NCBI GenBank assembly: GCA_003133005.1
Contig: PKZI01000158.1
Span: 1 to 9,495 of the forward strand
Length of the DNA stretch: 9,495 nt
Source of the DNA: Acidimicrobiaceae bacterium
GTDB taxonomy: Bacteria; Actinomycetota; Acidimicrobiia; Acidimicrobiales; RAAP-2
Direction: 5' to 3'
The notes under the pieces: generated by a model
The model's database searches: none
Seen by the model: the letters and a program-made list of their open reading frames with translations, nothing else
What the model was told of the DNA's origin: nothing
Made by a program: the position numbers and the translations under genes
Shown: piece by piece, positions 1 to 6,412 of the stretch
Numbering within the stretch: the stretch's first letter is position 1
How the letters are laid out: each line of letters opens with the position of its first letter

Positions 1-561
1 GAGTTGGATCCGCGAATGTTTCTTGTCGACGTGGGCTGGGCGCTTTGGTTCGTCACTGATAACAATGATCGTCTCAAGTTCAGGCAAGTGATCGAGCTGC
101 TTGTACAGCCGATCGAGTCGCTCTTCATCGACGAAGAGCACCGTCGCGCCTGAGTCGGTGAGTCCGTACGCGAGTTCCTCGCTCGTCCACCATGCGTTGA
201 GAGGCACGACAACGGCTCCCGTTACCATGGCGCCCCAGAAGGCACAAATCCACTGGGGAAGGTTTCGCGACGCGATCGCCACACGATCGCCTTTGCCTAC
301 GCCGAGGGCGAGAAGTCGCTTGGCGATGGTAGCGGCGATCCGGTAATGCTGCTCGAAGGTGATGCGTTGATCTTCGTAGACGAGGAAGTCACGCTCACTG
401 TGAGCGAGCGAGAGGTCGAGGATTTGGCGCAGATTGGCGGGGGCGTGCTTCCAAACCCGCAACTCGACGCCGTTGATCGTTGCCAGTTCGGTCTCGAACA
501 TTTGACCCGGAGCCGTCATCTGCGCAGTAGCGTCGCCGATCGAAAGTGGTGTTTCAGCCAT
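1..561 (-). CDS. AMP-forming acyl-CoA synthetase (N-terminal part, cut by window edge)
   Basis: The minus strand stays open from an ATG at 561 down to base 1, giving 187 residues without a stop; the rest of the gene lies outside the window. The visible part matches the N-terminal domain of the ANL superfamily (fatty acyl-CoA synthetases/ligases): a 'DFLVYEDQRITFEQ' segment (residues 58-71), then 'GKGDRVAIASRNLPQWICAF' (89-108), a 'GAVVVPLNAWWTSEEL' block (115-130) and 'GATVLFVDEE' (138-147). The ATP-binding P-loop and the catalytic Lys region are not in the window, so activity cannot be judged. The family activates a carboxylic acid with ATP and transfers it to CoA in the cytoplasm; whether this one takes fatty or other acids is not visible. 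It starts 11 bases after the orn stop codon with only a weak Shine-Dalgarno, so it is probably co-transcribed with orn. Confident for family, uncertain for substrate. Confidence 0.88.
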   Translation of the reverse strand, partial: MAETPLSIGDATAQMTAPGQMFETELATINGVELRVWKHAPANLRQILDLSLAHSERDFLVYEDQRITFEQHYRIAATIAKRLLALGVGKGDRVAIASRNLPQWICAFWGAMVTGAVVVPLNAWWTSEELAYGLTDSGATVLFVDEERLDRLYKQLDHLPELETIIVISDEPKRPAHVDKKHSRIQL

Positions 562-572
562 GATGAGCGACG

Positions 573-1121
573 TTACCCGCTGGTGACGCTAGGGGAAAAA
601 AGCGTTTGGCGATAGTGGGCTAATTCCGCAATAGATTCACGAATATCGTCGAGGGCGCGATGGTTGCTCGACTTCTCGTGCAGCGAGGTGAGTACTTCGG
701 GATGCCAGCGGCGTGCCAATTCCTTAACGGTCGAGACGTCAACATTGCGGTAGTGGAAGAACGCTTCCAGGGTTGGCATATATTCCTGAAGAAATCTGCG
801 GTCGGTGCCAATGGAGTTGCCACAAAGCGGTACTGATTGTTCGAGGTCGATGTGCGATTTCAAAAAGGCGAGCGTTTGGGCTTCGGCTTCGGCCATGGTG
901 ATTGTCGACTGTTTTACTGCTTCGACGAGCCCTGACTTCGTATGCATCTCGGTCACGAAATCACCCATTTCGGCCAACTGCTCGGGCGTCGCGTGAATGA
1001 CAAGGTCGGGACCCTCGGCGACGATCGCGAGGTTGTCGTCGGTCACGATGGTCGCAATTTCAATGACGACATGTCGGAGAGGTTCGAGCCCGGTCATCTC
1101 TAAATCCATCCACACGAGCAC
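573..1121 (-). CDS. orn: Oligoribonuclease (DEDDh 3'-5' exoribonuclease)
   Basis: This 182-residue protein has the length and motifs of oligoribonuclease, which degrades 2-5 nt RNAs, including pGpG, to mononucleotides in the cytoplasm. Exo I is 'DLEMTGL' (D6, E8). Exo II lies in '[18 protein letters not shown]', which supplies the middle Asp. Next come '[20 protein letters not shown]' and exo III in '[15 protein letters not shown]', which supplies His and Asp. All DEDDh residues appear intact. The start is GTG at 1121, because an in-frame TAG lies four codons upstream; a second GTG at 1115 would cost two residues. There is no Shine-Dalgarno, but a TAGTGT box ends 6 bases before the GTG, suggesting a leaderless mRNA. 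It is divergent from dut and followed at 11 bases by an acyl-CoA synthetase gene, with which it has no obvious functional link. Confidence 0.97.
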   Translation of the reverse strand: MLVWMDLEMTGLEPLRHVVIEIATIVTDDNLAIVAEGPDLVIHATPEQLAEMGDFVTEMHTKSGLVEAVKQSTITMAEAEAQTLAFLKSHIDLEQSVPLCGNSIGTDRRFLQEYMPTLEAFFHYRNVDVSTVKELARRWHPEVLTSLHEKSSNHRALDDIRESIAELAHYRQTLFSPSVTSG

Positions 1122-1150
1122 AGATTGACACTACCCAATCTCCTTGATTG
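1122..1150. promoter_or_regulatory. GATTG/CAATC inverted repeats in the orn-dut divergent gap
   Basis: AGATTG (1122-1127) and CAATCT (1136-1141) form a perfect 6-bp inverted repeat around the orn -10 box. CAATC (1136-1140) forms a second inverted repeat with GATTG (1146-1150), with a 5-base spacer. Three half-sites in 29 bases could be an operator shared by the divergent genes. The arms are short, so chance is a real possibility. Confidence 0.25.
1128..1133 (-). promoter_or_regulatory. Putative -10 box of orn, leaderless type
   Basis: On the minus strand the hexamer TAGTGT (TANNNT) ends six bases before the GTG start of orn. This spacing would place transcription initiation at or next to the start codon, which agrees with the absence of a Shine-Dalgarno. 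No good -35 is visible. Inferred from spacing only. Confidence 0.45.
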
Positions 1151-1161
1151 AGATGGCCCAG

Positions 1162-1167
1162 TAACCT
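1162..1167 (+). promoter_or_regulatory. Putative -10 box of dut, leaderless type
   Basis: TAACCT (TANNNT) ends seven bases before the dut ATG at 1175, which would put the transcription start at or next to the A of the start codon. There is no Shine-Dalgarno between the box and the ATG. No clear -35 is seen. This is the mirror of the arrangement on the orn side. Confidence 0.45.
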
Positions 1168-1174
1168 TCGCCGT

Positions 1175-1609
1175 ATGGAAATCCCTGCGCGACTGCTTCA
1201 TTCTGACGCCTCGTTGCCTTCGTACGCCAACGAAGGAGATGCGGGATGCGACCTGGTCGCCAACGAGTCTTGCACTCTTGTGCGCGGCGGCGGTCGAGCG
1301 CTCGTCGGTACGGGCGTGAGTATCGCTATTCCCGAAGGTCATTGTGGATTGGTACTTCCTCGCAGTGGACTCGCGGCCAAGCACGGTGTGACGTGCGCCA
1401 ACGCGCCGGGCCTCATCGACGCGGGTTATCGCGGGGAGCTACGTGTCGCGCTGGTCAATCTGGATCCGTCCAGCGACTATGACGTAAAGAAGGGAGACCG
1501 AATCGCGCAACTCGTCATAATTCCCTTCGTCGCGGCTGATTTCGATGTCGTCGAGGAACTTCCCCCCGCGAGGAGGGGCGATGGCGGTTTTGGGAGCAGC
1601 GGGCGATGA
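1175..1609 (+). CDS. dut: Deoxyuridine 5'-triphosphate nucleotidohydrolase (dUTPase)
   Basis: This is a trimeric-type dUTPase of 144 residues that converts dUTP to dUMP and pyrophosphate, keeping uracil out of DNA and supplying dTMP synthesis. All five family motifs are present in order: I 'DAGCDLVA', II 'PRSGLAAKHG', III 'GLIDAGYRGELRVALVNL' with the uridine-pocket residues, IV 'GDRIAQLVI', and V 'RGDGGFGSSGR', the glycine-rich P-loop-like tail, at the very C-terminus. Length is normal. The frame is open to a TTG at 1148, but the ATG at 1175 gives the usual family N-terminus (MEIPARLL) and lies seven bases after a TANNNT box, so I chose it. The stop codon overlaps the start of the WS/DGAT gene (ATGA), so the two are almost certainly translated from one mRNA. 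Confidence 0.97.
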   Translation: MEIPARLLHSDASLPSYANEGDAGCDLVANESCTLVRGGGRALVGTGVSIAIPEGHCGLVLPRSGLAAKHGVTCANAPGLIDAGYRGELRVALVNLDPSSDYDVKKGDRIAQLVIIPFVAADFDVVEELPPARRGDGGFGSSGR

Positions 1610-3042
1610 CCCAATTTCTCGATCCACTTGATGGCGCCTTTTTACTGCTCGAAACACACGGTACGTCGATGAACATAGGTGCGATCATTGAGCTCGAAGG
1701 CTCGAACAGTGCGAACCCTCAAGAAACCTTTGACCTCATCCTCTCGAATATCAAAGACCGAGTGCACGAGATTCCGATTCTCACGAAGCGCATCGTGCGC
1801 GCCCCGTTTGACTTGACATGGCCGATTCTCGTCAACGAAGAAAGTTTTGACATCACCAAACACGTACTTCGCGTTGCGTTGCCGGCACCGGGTACGCCCG
1901 ACCAATTCGACGCACTCGTCTCAAAATTTCTTTCGCAGCGACTCTCCAAGCGGCGTCCGTTATGGGAACTCCTCGTCATCGAAGGTCTCCAAGACGGCCG
2001 TACGGCACTGGCCCTTAAGGTGCACCATGCACTGGCTGACGGCGTTTCGGGCGCCGAGACGTTTGCCGGTCTTTTTGACATCTCGCCCGACGTGCGAGCT
2101 CCAGCACCGAAAGACGACGACGCGAGCGAACCCGACGCGGTCAAGAGTTCGTGGGGGTTGGTACGTCAGTCTCTTGGGCGACTTACGCGCCATCCCAAGG
2201 TGTTCTTCGAAAGCGTCCGGTCCTGGTTTACGAGGTCGTTCGAGATTATTCGAGGTGTCATTCGAGTGGTCATCGTTCGACGAAAGAAGAACGTGACGCC
2301 GGATCAACCTTCAATTTTTGAGGCGCGCCGTTCTTCGATAAGTGGTTCGCCCAGCGATGAGAAGTCGTTCCACCGACTTCGCGTTCCTCTCGCTGATGCC
2401 AAACGTGCGGCGAAGAGTCGCGGCGCGTCGGTGACGGATTTTGTTATGACCACGACTGGTGGCGCACTCCGACGCTTTCTTCTCGACCGTGACGACCTTC
2501 CAAAAAGGGATTTGATTGCTTTCGTTCCAATAAACGTACGCCCGGCGGGTTCCGCGACCACGTTGGGTAATCAGATTTCAGGCATGTTGGTTGCGCTTCA
2601 TATTGATGTCATCGATCCCGAAGAACGGCTACGAATTATTGCGAGCGACTCTGCCAAGACCGTTGATGTGCAGCGCGAGCACCGAGCTGAGATCTTCCAA
2701 GACGTGCCGAGGGTTATTGGACCGGTGTTGATCTCGATTGGCGCGAAGATCATTTCGGCGTTTCGCCTCTACGATCGAATTCCTCCCATGGCGAACTTGA
2801 TGGTTTCCTCTGTACCGGGACCGCCGATTCCCCTCTGGTTAAGCGGTCACCGTGTCGCGTCCGCGGCTCCGGTCGGCCCGCTCTTTGGAACGTTCTCCCT
2901 CAACATCACCGTGCTCGGCTTCGAAGAGCACCTGGAGTTTGGGCTTCTTGGATGTGCCGAGCGACTGCCAGATCTTGAGAAATTACGGGATTACATTTTG
3001 GAGGAATCACGCCTCCTTATCGACACGACTCCTTCGGCGTAG
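1606..3042 (+). CDS. Wax ester synthase / diacylglycerol O-acyltransferase (WS/DGAT family)
   Basis: A 478-residue member of the bifunctional WS/DGAT family, which transfers fatty acyl groups from acyl-CoA to long-chain alcohols or diacylglycerol and makes storage neutral lipid at the membrane/lipid-body surface. The N-terminus 'LDPLDGAFLLLE' (residues 5-16) and the catalytic HHxxxDG motif (HHALADG, 140-146, H141 being the presumed base) are intact. The 'RRPLWELLVIEGL' block (116-128), 'LGNQISGM' and 'NLMVSSVPGPPIPLWLSG' blocks typical of the family also appear. Full length suggests an active enzyme, but alcohol versus diacylglycerol preference cannot be read here. The ATG overlaps the dut stop by four bases, implying translational coupling; a GGGAG about 10 bases upstream may help. 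The acyl-CoA synthetase at the left edge could in principle feed the same pathway, although it is transcribed separately. Confidence 0.94.
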   Translation: MTQFLDPLDGAFLLLETHGTSMNIGAIIELEGSNSANPQETFDLILSNIKDRVHEIPILTKRIVRAPFDLTWPILVNEESFDITKHVLRVALPAPGTPDQFDALVSKFLSQRLSKRRPLWELLVIEGLQDGRTALALKVHHALADGVSGAETFAGLFDISPDVRAPAPKDDDASEPDAVKSSWGLVRQSLGRLTRHPKVFFESVRSWFTRSFEIIRGVIRVVIVRRKKNVTPDQPSIFEARRSSISGSPSDEKSFHRLRVPLADAKRAAKSRGASVTDFVMTTTGGALRRFLLDRDDLPKRDLIAFVPINVRPAGSATTLGNQISGMLVALHIDVIDPEERLRIIASDSAKTVDVQREHRAEIFQDVPRVIGPVLISIGAKIISAFRLYDRIPPMANLMVSSVPGPPIPLWLSGHRVASAAPVGPLFGTFSLNITVLGFEEHLEFGLLGCAERLPDLEKLRDYILEESRLLIDTTPSA

Positions 3043-3068
3043 GGGCATTTGCCGAGAGCGAAGTCCGC

Positions 3069-3074
3069 TATTAT
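3069..3074 (+). promoter_or_regulatory. Putative -10 box of the tRNA-Gly gene
   Basis: TATTAT lies ten bases before the first base of the tRNA, matching TATAAT at five of six positions. It would give a very short 5' leader. The -35 region is not convincing (TTTGCC at 3048-3053 with a 15-base spacer is the best I see). Confidence 0.45.
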
Positions 3075-3084
3075 TGACTTTCAC

Positions 3085-3160
3085 GCGGACGTAGCTCAGT
3101 TGGTAGAGCGCGACCTTGCCAAGGTCGAGGTCGCCGGTTCGAGCCCGGTCGTCCGCTCCA
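3085..3160 (+). tRNA. tRNA-Gly (anticodon GCC), CCA encoded
   Basis: A full 76-base cloverleaf. The acceptor stem GCGGACG (3085-3091) pairs with CGTCCGC (3150-3156), followed by discriminator T and an encoded CCA. The D arm is GCTC-AGTTGGTA-GAGC. The anticodon stem CGACC/GGTCG encloses the loop TTGCCAA with anticodon GCC, which reads GGC and GGU glycine codons. A 5-base variable loop is followed by a T arm with stem GCCGG/CCGGT (one G-U pair) and loop TTCGAGC. No intron and no mismatch in the stems. No duplicated 3' end that would mark an integrated element is visible within the window. Confidence 0.97.
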
Positions 3161-3386
3161 GTTGTCAGGGGCTCGCCACCTGCGTCGTACGTTTTTAGAT
3201 TTTTCGAGCGACGCGGCGCCGACCCATCCACTCGTAATCAATACGCGACGCGTTCGCGTCCATTTCTGCTGGGCGTCGAAATGGCCTGGCACGTTCGTAC
3301 AGCACGAGCACGTCGGAGCGCCCGGGTCAATTCAATCTTGAGTGGTCCACGATGAGAATGAATAGTGTTTGGCCAAGGAGGAAATC
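3161..3386. other. Intergenic spacer between tRNA-Gly and the esterase gene
   Basis: No credible gene was seen here. It has two T-runs (3192-3196 and 3200-3204) just after the tRNA that may help termination, though only a weak stem (GCGTCG 3182-3187 with CGACGC 3209-3214) flanks them. A short palindrome lies at 3247-3260 (GACGCG-TT-CGCGTC). Near the right end, TTGAGT (3338-3343) and TAGTGT (3363-3368) with a 19-base spacer are a weak candidate promoter for the esterase-sulfatase unit. Confidence 0.4.
3375..3381 (+). promoter_or_regulatory. Strong Shine-Dalgarno fixing the esterase start
   Basis: AAGGAGG lies five bases before ATG at 3387. The same frame is open further upstream to a TTG at 3369, but that start would be upstream of this ribosome-binding site, so the ATG is the real start. 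It is the strongest ribosome-binding site in the window. Confidence 0.85.
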
Positions 3387-4328
3387 ATGGTGCACGTCGC
3401 TCTTGAACCAGTCCTTCGCGCCGCTCGCGACAACCCCAGACCGCACCCTCGCACGCAGGATATTGGCGAGCGCCGCGCGGCTTTTTTTGAGCTCGTCACT
3501 TCATTACGGGGCGATGAGGTTCTTCCCGTATCAATCTCCGATACGTTGGTCCGACTTGATGACGGACGTGAGCTGGCGACTCGGCTCTACGTCGCCGACA
3601 ACGACGATGGAAGGGCGCTCGTTCTTTACTTTCATGGAGGATCGTTCTGTTTGGGAAGTCTCGACTCGCATGACGCATTTTGTCGCCGATTTTGCGTTGA
3701 TACTGGCATGCGTGTCCTCGCCGTCGACTATCGCCTTGCTCCCGAGTTTCCATTTCCCGCCGCGGTTGACGACGCAACCGAGATGTTTCGATTCGTCGCG
3801 TCGCACCTGTCGCAATTCGCCTCACCCGATGCGCCCTTGATCGTGATGGGCGACTCCGCCGGGGGTTCCCTCGTTGCTGTGGCATCAGCGTTGACGAAGG
3901 ACGAAGGACTCGCGATTGCGGCCCAAGTGCTCATCTATCCAACGCTCGGGCCAGAACTCGTGACCAAGTCCGCGCACGAATACGGCTCGGGCTACCTGCT
4001 CGATCTCGAGCATCTACGGTACGACTACTCGCAGTATCTCGGTGATTTCGCTGACCACACCGATCCGCGCGTGACACCACTTATGTTCAGCGACCTCACC
4101 CAAGCGCCGCCGGCGATTGTGCTCGTCGCCGAGTGTGATCCGTTGCGTGACGAGGGTCTGGCCTACGCAGGGTTACTCGAACACTTTGGCGTACCCGTCG
4201 AAATCCTCCAAGCCGAAGGAATGGTGCACGGTTTTCTTGGTCTCGGCGCGGTCGTGCCCGAGGCGCTCACCATCTTGGATGATCTCGCTGAACGAGTGCA
4301 TCACTTCGTGGAGCACGCCTCGGCATGA
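3387..4328 (+). CDS. Alpha/beta-hydrolase, HSL-family (family IV) carboxylesterase/lipase
   Basis: A 313-residue cytoplasmic alpha/beta-hydrolase of the bacterial hormone-sensitive-lipase family, which hydrolyses short- to medium-chain esters. The oxyanion-hole motif is HGGS (83-86), where the family usually has HGGG. The nucleophile elbow is GDSAGG (155-160) with Ser157. The acid is Asp251 in 'ECDPLRDEG' and the base is His281 in 'GMVHGF', so the triad is complete. 'DYRLAPEFPFPAAVDD' (114-129) is another family hallmark. There is no signal peptide. The start is set by an AAGGAGG five bases upstream. Its stop overlaps the ATG of the sulfatase-like gene (ATGA), so the two form an operon and may act on the same or sequential substrates. 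The natural substrate is unknown. Confidence 0.94.
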   Translation: MVHVALEPVLRAARDNPRPHPRTQDIGERRAAFFELVTSLRGDEVLPVSISDTLVRLDDGRELATRLYVADNDDGRALVLYFHGGSFCLGSLDSHDAFCRRFCVDTGMRVLAVDYRLAPEFPFPAAVDDATEMFRFVASHLSQFASPDAPLIVMGDSAGGSLVAVASALTKDEGLAIAAQVLIYPTLGPELVTKSAHEYGSGYLLDLEHLRYDYSQYLGDFADHTDPRVTPLMFSDLTQAPPAIVLVAECDPLRDEGLAYAGLLEHFGVPVEILQAEGMVHGFLGLGAVVPEALTILDDLAERVHHFVEHASA

Positions 4329-5773
4329 ACGTACTCTTCGTGACATTGGATCAGTTTCGCGGGGACTCCTACGGTGAAGCGGGCCACCCGCTGGTCAAGA
4401 CGCCAAACTTGGATCGCGTGGCGCGCGCGGGCGTACGCCTCGAACGACATTTCTCTCAGGCTGCGCCTTGTGCGCCCGGGCGTGCCGCGCTCTACACCGG
4501 CACGTACCAAATGAATAATCGCGTTGTCGCGAACGGCACACCACTTCGGCGGGGTCTCGCGAACCTCGCGACCGTCGCGCGCGAAGCGGGTTATGACCCG
4601 ACGCTCTTTGGCTATACCGATCAGGGCCTTGATCCCAACGAGAGTGCCGGAGTCGACGACCCGCGACTCGACAATTACGACGGTGTCTTGCCTGGATTTT
4701 CAGTAGGGCTCTATCTACCCGAGAGCCAAGCCGGCTGGATCCAGTACTTGCGTGAAAAGGGTTTTCAGGTCGAAAGTGGCTGGGCGCCCGCGCTGCGCGG
4801 CGAGCCCGATCGACCCGCGGAAGATTCCCTGAGTGGCTTTTTGACGACGCGGTTTCTCGAGTGGCTTGGCGAGAAGGATGGCGGATGGTTCGCGCACCTC
4901 AGTTACCTCCGCCCGCACCCTCCGTACGCCGCCGCAGGGGAGTTCGCACGAATGTACGACCCCGCCGACGTGGCGATGCCCATTCCCGCGACCGAGCGCG
5001 AGCGCCGCCACCCCTTGCATGAGATCGCTCTTTCGGTGCGAGCCTCCGCCGCGCCGGCGAGTGAGGAGGACATGAGGATTTTGCGAGCGCAGTACTACGG
5101 CATGATCAGCGAGGTCGACTTTCAACTCGGTCGCGTCTTTCAAGCACTCGACGATCGAGGCGAGTGGGATGACACGTTGATCGTGATCACGTCGGACCAC
5201 GGCGAGCAACTGGGTGATCACGGTCTGATCGAAAAGCTCGGTTTCTTTCCTCAGAGTTACCACGTGCTCGGACTATGGCGTGATCCTCGAACGACGCCCC
5301 AACAACGAAGCGTCGCTCGCTTCACGGAGAACGTTGATCTGCTGCCGACCTTGTGCGACGCACTTGGTGTCGCAGTTCCGGCTCAGTGCGACGGAACGTC
5401 GCTGTTGCCGCTTTTCTCTGGCGATGACGTGCCGTGGCGAACGCACGCGCACTACGAATGGGACTACCGCACGTATTTGATCAACGCGCAGACGTCGCGC
5501 GTGAACGTGGATCGAGAACTCTCGCGCTACAACCTTGCGGTCTCGGTGGGTGAGGAGACGGCGTACGTGCAGTTTGGCGACGGTGCGTTTCTTTGTTTCG
5601 ACCTCGACCTCGACGCCACGTGGCGCACCGAATGCGCTGACGTCAGTCGTGTGCTTGGCGTCGCTCAAGAGCAGTTGGTCTGGCGCCAAGAGCATCTTCA
5701 GCGCGAATACACCGACATGTTGCTTCGTGCCGATCGCCCGGGCCGCTGGCCTATGGCGTTCTCAGTGGGCTAA
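4325..5773 (+). CDS. Sulfatase-family hydrolase (phosphonate monoester hydrolase/arylsulfatase-like)
   Basis: A 482-residue member of the alkaline phosphatase/sulfatase superfamily. The first metal ligand is D9 in 'VTLDQFRGDSYG'. 'CAPGRAALYTG' (49-59) is the CxPxR signature, where Cys49 is expected to be oxidised to formylglycine and R53 supports it. H198 in 'LRPHPPYA' and D291/H292 in 'SDHGEQLGDH' supply further metal and active-site residues. The DQ after the first strand, the 'FGYTD' block (96-100) and the C-terminal 'FPQSYHVLGLWRDP' block resemble phosphonate monoester hydrolases more than classical arylsulfatases; such enzymes are often promiscuous toward phosphonate, phosphate and sulfate esters. 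No signal peptide is seen, so it is probably cytoplasmic. It overlaps the esterase stop by four bases. Its 3' end overlaps the convergent tetR gene by 12 bases. No formylglycine-generating enzyme is in the window. Confidence 0.92.
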   Translation: MNVLFVTLDQFRGDSYGEAGHPLVKTPNLDRVARAGVRLERHFSQAAPCAPGRAALYTGTYQMNNRVVANGTPLRRGLANLATVAREAGYDPTLFGYTDQGLDPNESAGVDDPRLDNYDGVLPGFSVGLYLPESQAGWIQYLREKGFQVESGWAPALRGEPDRPAEDSLSGFLTTRFLEWLGEKDGGWFAHLSYLRPHPPYAAAGEFARMYDPADVAMPIPATERERRHPLHEIALSVRASAAPASEEDMRILRAQYYGMISEVDFQLGRVFQALDDRGEWDDTLIVITSDHGEQLGDHGLIEKLGFFPQSYHVLGLWRDPRTTPQQRSVARFTENVDLLPTLCDALGVAVPAQCDGTSLLPLFSGDDVPWRTHAHYEWDYRTYLINAQTSRVNVDRELSRYNLAVSVGEETAYVQFGDGAFLCFDLDLDATWRTECADVSRVLGVAQEQLVWRQEHLQREYTDMLLRADRPGRWPMAFSVG

Positions 5774-6349
5774 CGGGCTGAGACCGCGTTCTAACCCTTG
5801 CATGAATTGGGCATAGGTCCGGTCGCGGTCTGGGGCGAAATTTATTTCCAACATCTCGAGCGTGACGAAGCCGTGTACCGCGGACCAGAGCATCTGGGCG
5901 GCGTCCACGGGTTCGAGTCCTCCGAGGGCACCAACTCCTTGCGCGGACGTGACGATGTTGACCATGGCCTGAAACGCTTGGTGAGCGACCGTGACGGCCG
6001 CGCTGGAGGGATTGAATCCCACGAATCGTTGTACGAACATCACGTTGTAGTGCGAACGATGAGTGAGTGCGAAATTTCGATAGGCGTCGGCCACGTTGGT
6101 GAGTGGATCGCTCGGATTGAAAACCGATGACTCGAGGGCGTGTCGTAACTTCGTGAAGCCTTCAGTCCACACTGCGTCGAGCAGCCCGAATTTGCCGTCG
6201 AAGTGGTTGTACAGCGCCATGGGCGCCACATTTGCTCGTCGGGCGATGGCGCGCACCGTGAATCCTTCAGGGCCTAACTCACTGAGAATGTCAAGGGCGG
6301 CCGCCATCAGTTCGGGTTCGATGAGTCGTGAAGGTGTTCTTTGGGTCAC
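5762..6349 (-). CDS. TetR-family transcriptional repressor
   Basis: A 195-residue TetR-type regulator. The N-terminal helix-turn-helix spans about residues 30-60 ('FTVRAIARRANVAPMALYNH' followed by F-D-G-K-F-G-L-L), with the usual 'LYNHF' recognition end. The rest is a helical ligand-binding/dimerisation domain with no specific signature I can name. The start is GTG at 6349; a TATACT box ends seven bases upstream with no Shine-Dalgarno, consistent with a leaderless mRNA. It is divergent from an MFS exporter and the gap holds two GAAC-N3-GTTC dyads, so it most likely represses both the exporter and itself until a drug-like ligand binds. The 3' end overlaps the convergent sulfatase gene by 12 bases. 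Ligand unknown. Confidence 0.95.
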   Translation of the reverse strand: MTQRTPSRLIEPELMAAALDILSELGPEGFTVRAIARRANVAPMALYNHFDGKFGLLDAVWTEGFTKLRHALESSVFNPSDPLTNVADAYRNFALTHRSHYNVMFVQRFVGFNPSSAAVTVAHQAFQAMVNIVTSAQGVGALGGLEPVDAAQMLWSAVHGFVTLEMLEINFAPDRDRTYAQFMQGLERGLSPLAH

Positions 6350-6379
6350 TTGACGTAGTATAGAACGTTGTTCTATACT
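6350..6379 (+). promoter_or_regulatory. Promoter of the MFS exporter gene
   Basis: TTGACG (6350-6355) and TATACT (6374-6379) with an 18-base spacer are close to the sigma-70-type consensus. Initiation is expected near 6386, inside the second operator dyad. The -35 lies against the tetR start codon and the -10 lies in the right arm of the large palindrome, so bound repressor would cover the promoter. Confidence 0.7.
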
Positions 6380-6394
6380 ACTGGAACATCGTTC
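6355..6394. promoter_or_regulatory. Tandem TetR operator: two GAAC-N3-GTTC dyads
   Basis: Site 1 is a perfect inverted repeat with 12-bp arms (6355-6366 and 6370-6381) around the spacer GTT. Site 2 (6384-6394) has the same core, GAAC-ATC-GTTC, with partial matches in the flanks. The centres (6368 and 6389) are 21 bp apart, about two helical turns, so two repressor dimers could sit on the same DNA face. Site 1 covers both -10 boxes and site 2 covers the expected exporter transcription start. The assignment to the adjacent TetR protein is an inference from position and symmetry. Confidence 0.82.
6357..6362 (-). promoter_or_regulatory. -10 box of tetR, leaderless type
   Basis: On the minus strand TATACT ends seven bases before the GTG start of tetR. 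It is the left-arm copy of the same hexamer that serves the exporter promoter, so the palindrome supplies the -10 element to both directions. The minus-strand -35 is poor (TTCCAG, 6381-6386, 18-base spacer). Confidence 0.55.
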
Positions 6395-6412
6395 TACAGT
6401 GGTGGGGGCCCG

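Noticed and set aside
1148..1174. Extended dut start at TTG 1148
   Set aside because: The extra nine residues do not match dUTPase N-termini and lie upstream of the -10 box predicted for the gene.
3085..3160. tRNA-Gly as the attachment site of an integrated element
   Set aside because: No integrase gene and no repeated tRNA 3' end in the window; flanking genes look chromosomal.
3182..3214. T-runs after the tRNA as an intrinsic terminator
   Set aside because: The only stem (GCGTCG/CGACGC) surrounds rather than precedes the T-runs and has a loop of about 21 bases, so it is not a standard terminator.
3247..3260. GACGCG-TT-CGCGTC palindrome in the spacer
   Set aside because: Short, GC-rich and not placed near a promoter or gene end; likely chance.
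3007..3292. Two minus-strand open frames antisense to the tRNA, with tails like 'DDRARTGDLDLGKVALYQLS' and 'SNRRPRPWQGRALPTELRPR'
   Set aside because: These are the antisense translation of a tRNA gene, a well-known source of spurious 'hypothetical proteins' that look conserved only because the tRNA is. No start signals.
3352..3885. Plus-strand 162-codon and minus-strand 129-codon frames inside the esterase gene
   Set aside because: Out-of-frame shadows of the esterase, which carries the catalytic motifs; compositions are Arg/Ser-rich and no ribosome-binding site fits.
4715..5263. 182-codon minus-strand open frame inside the sulfatase gene
   Set aside because: Antisense of conserved sulfatase motifs; no recognisable domain or start signals.
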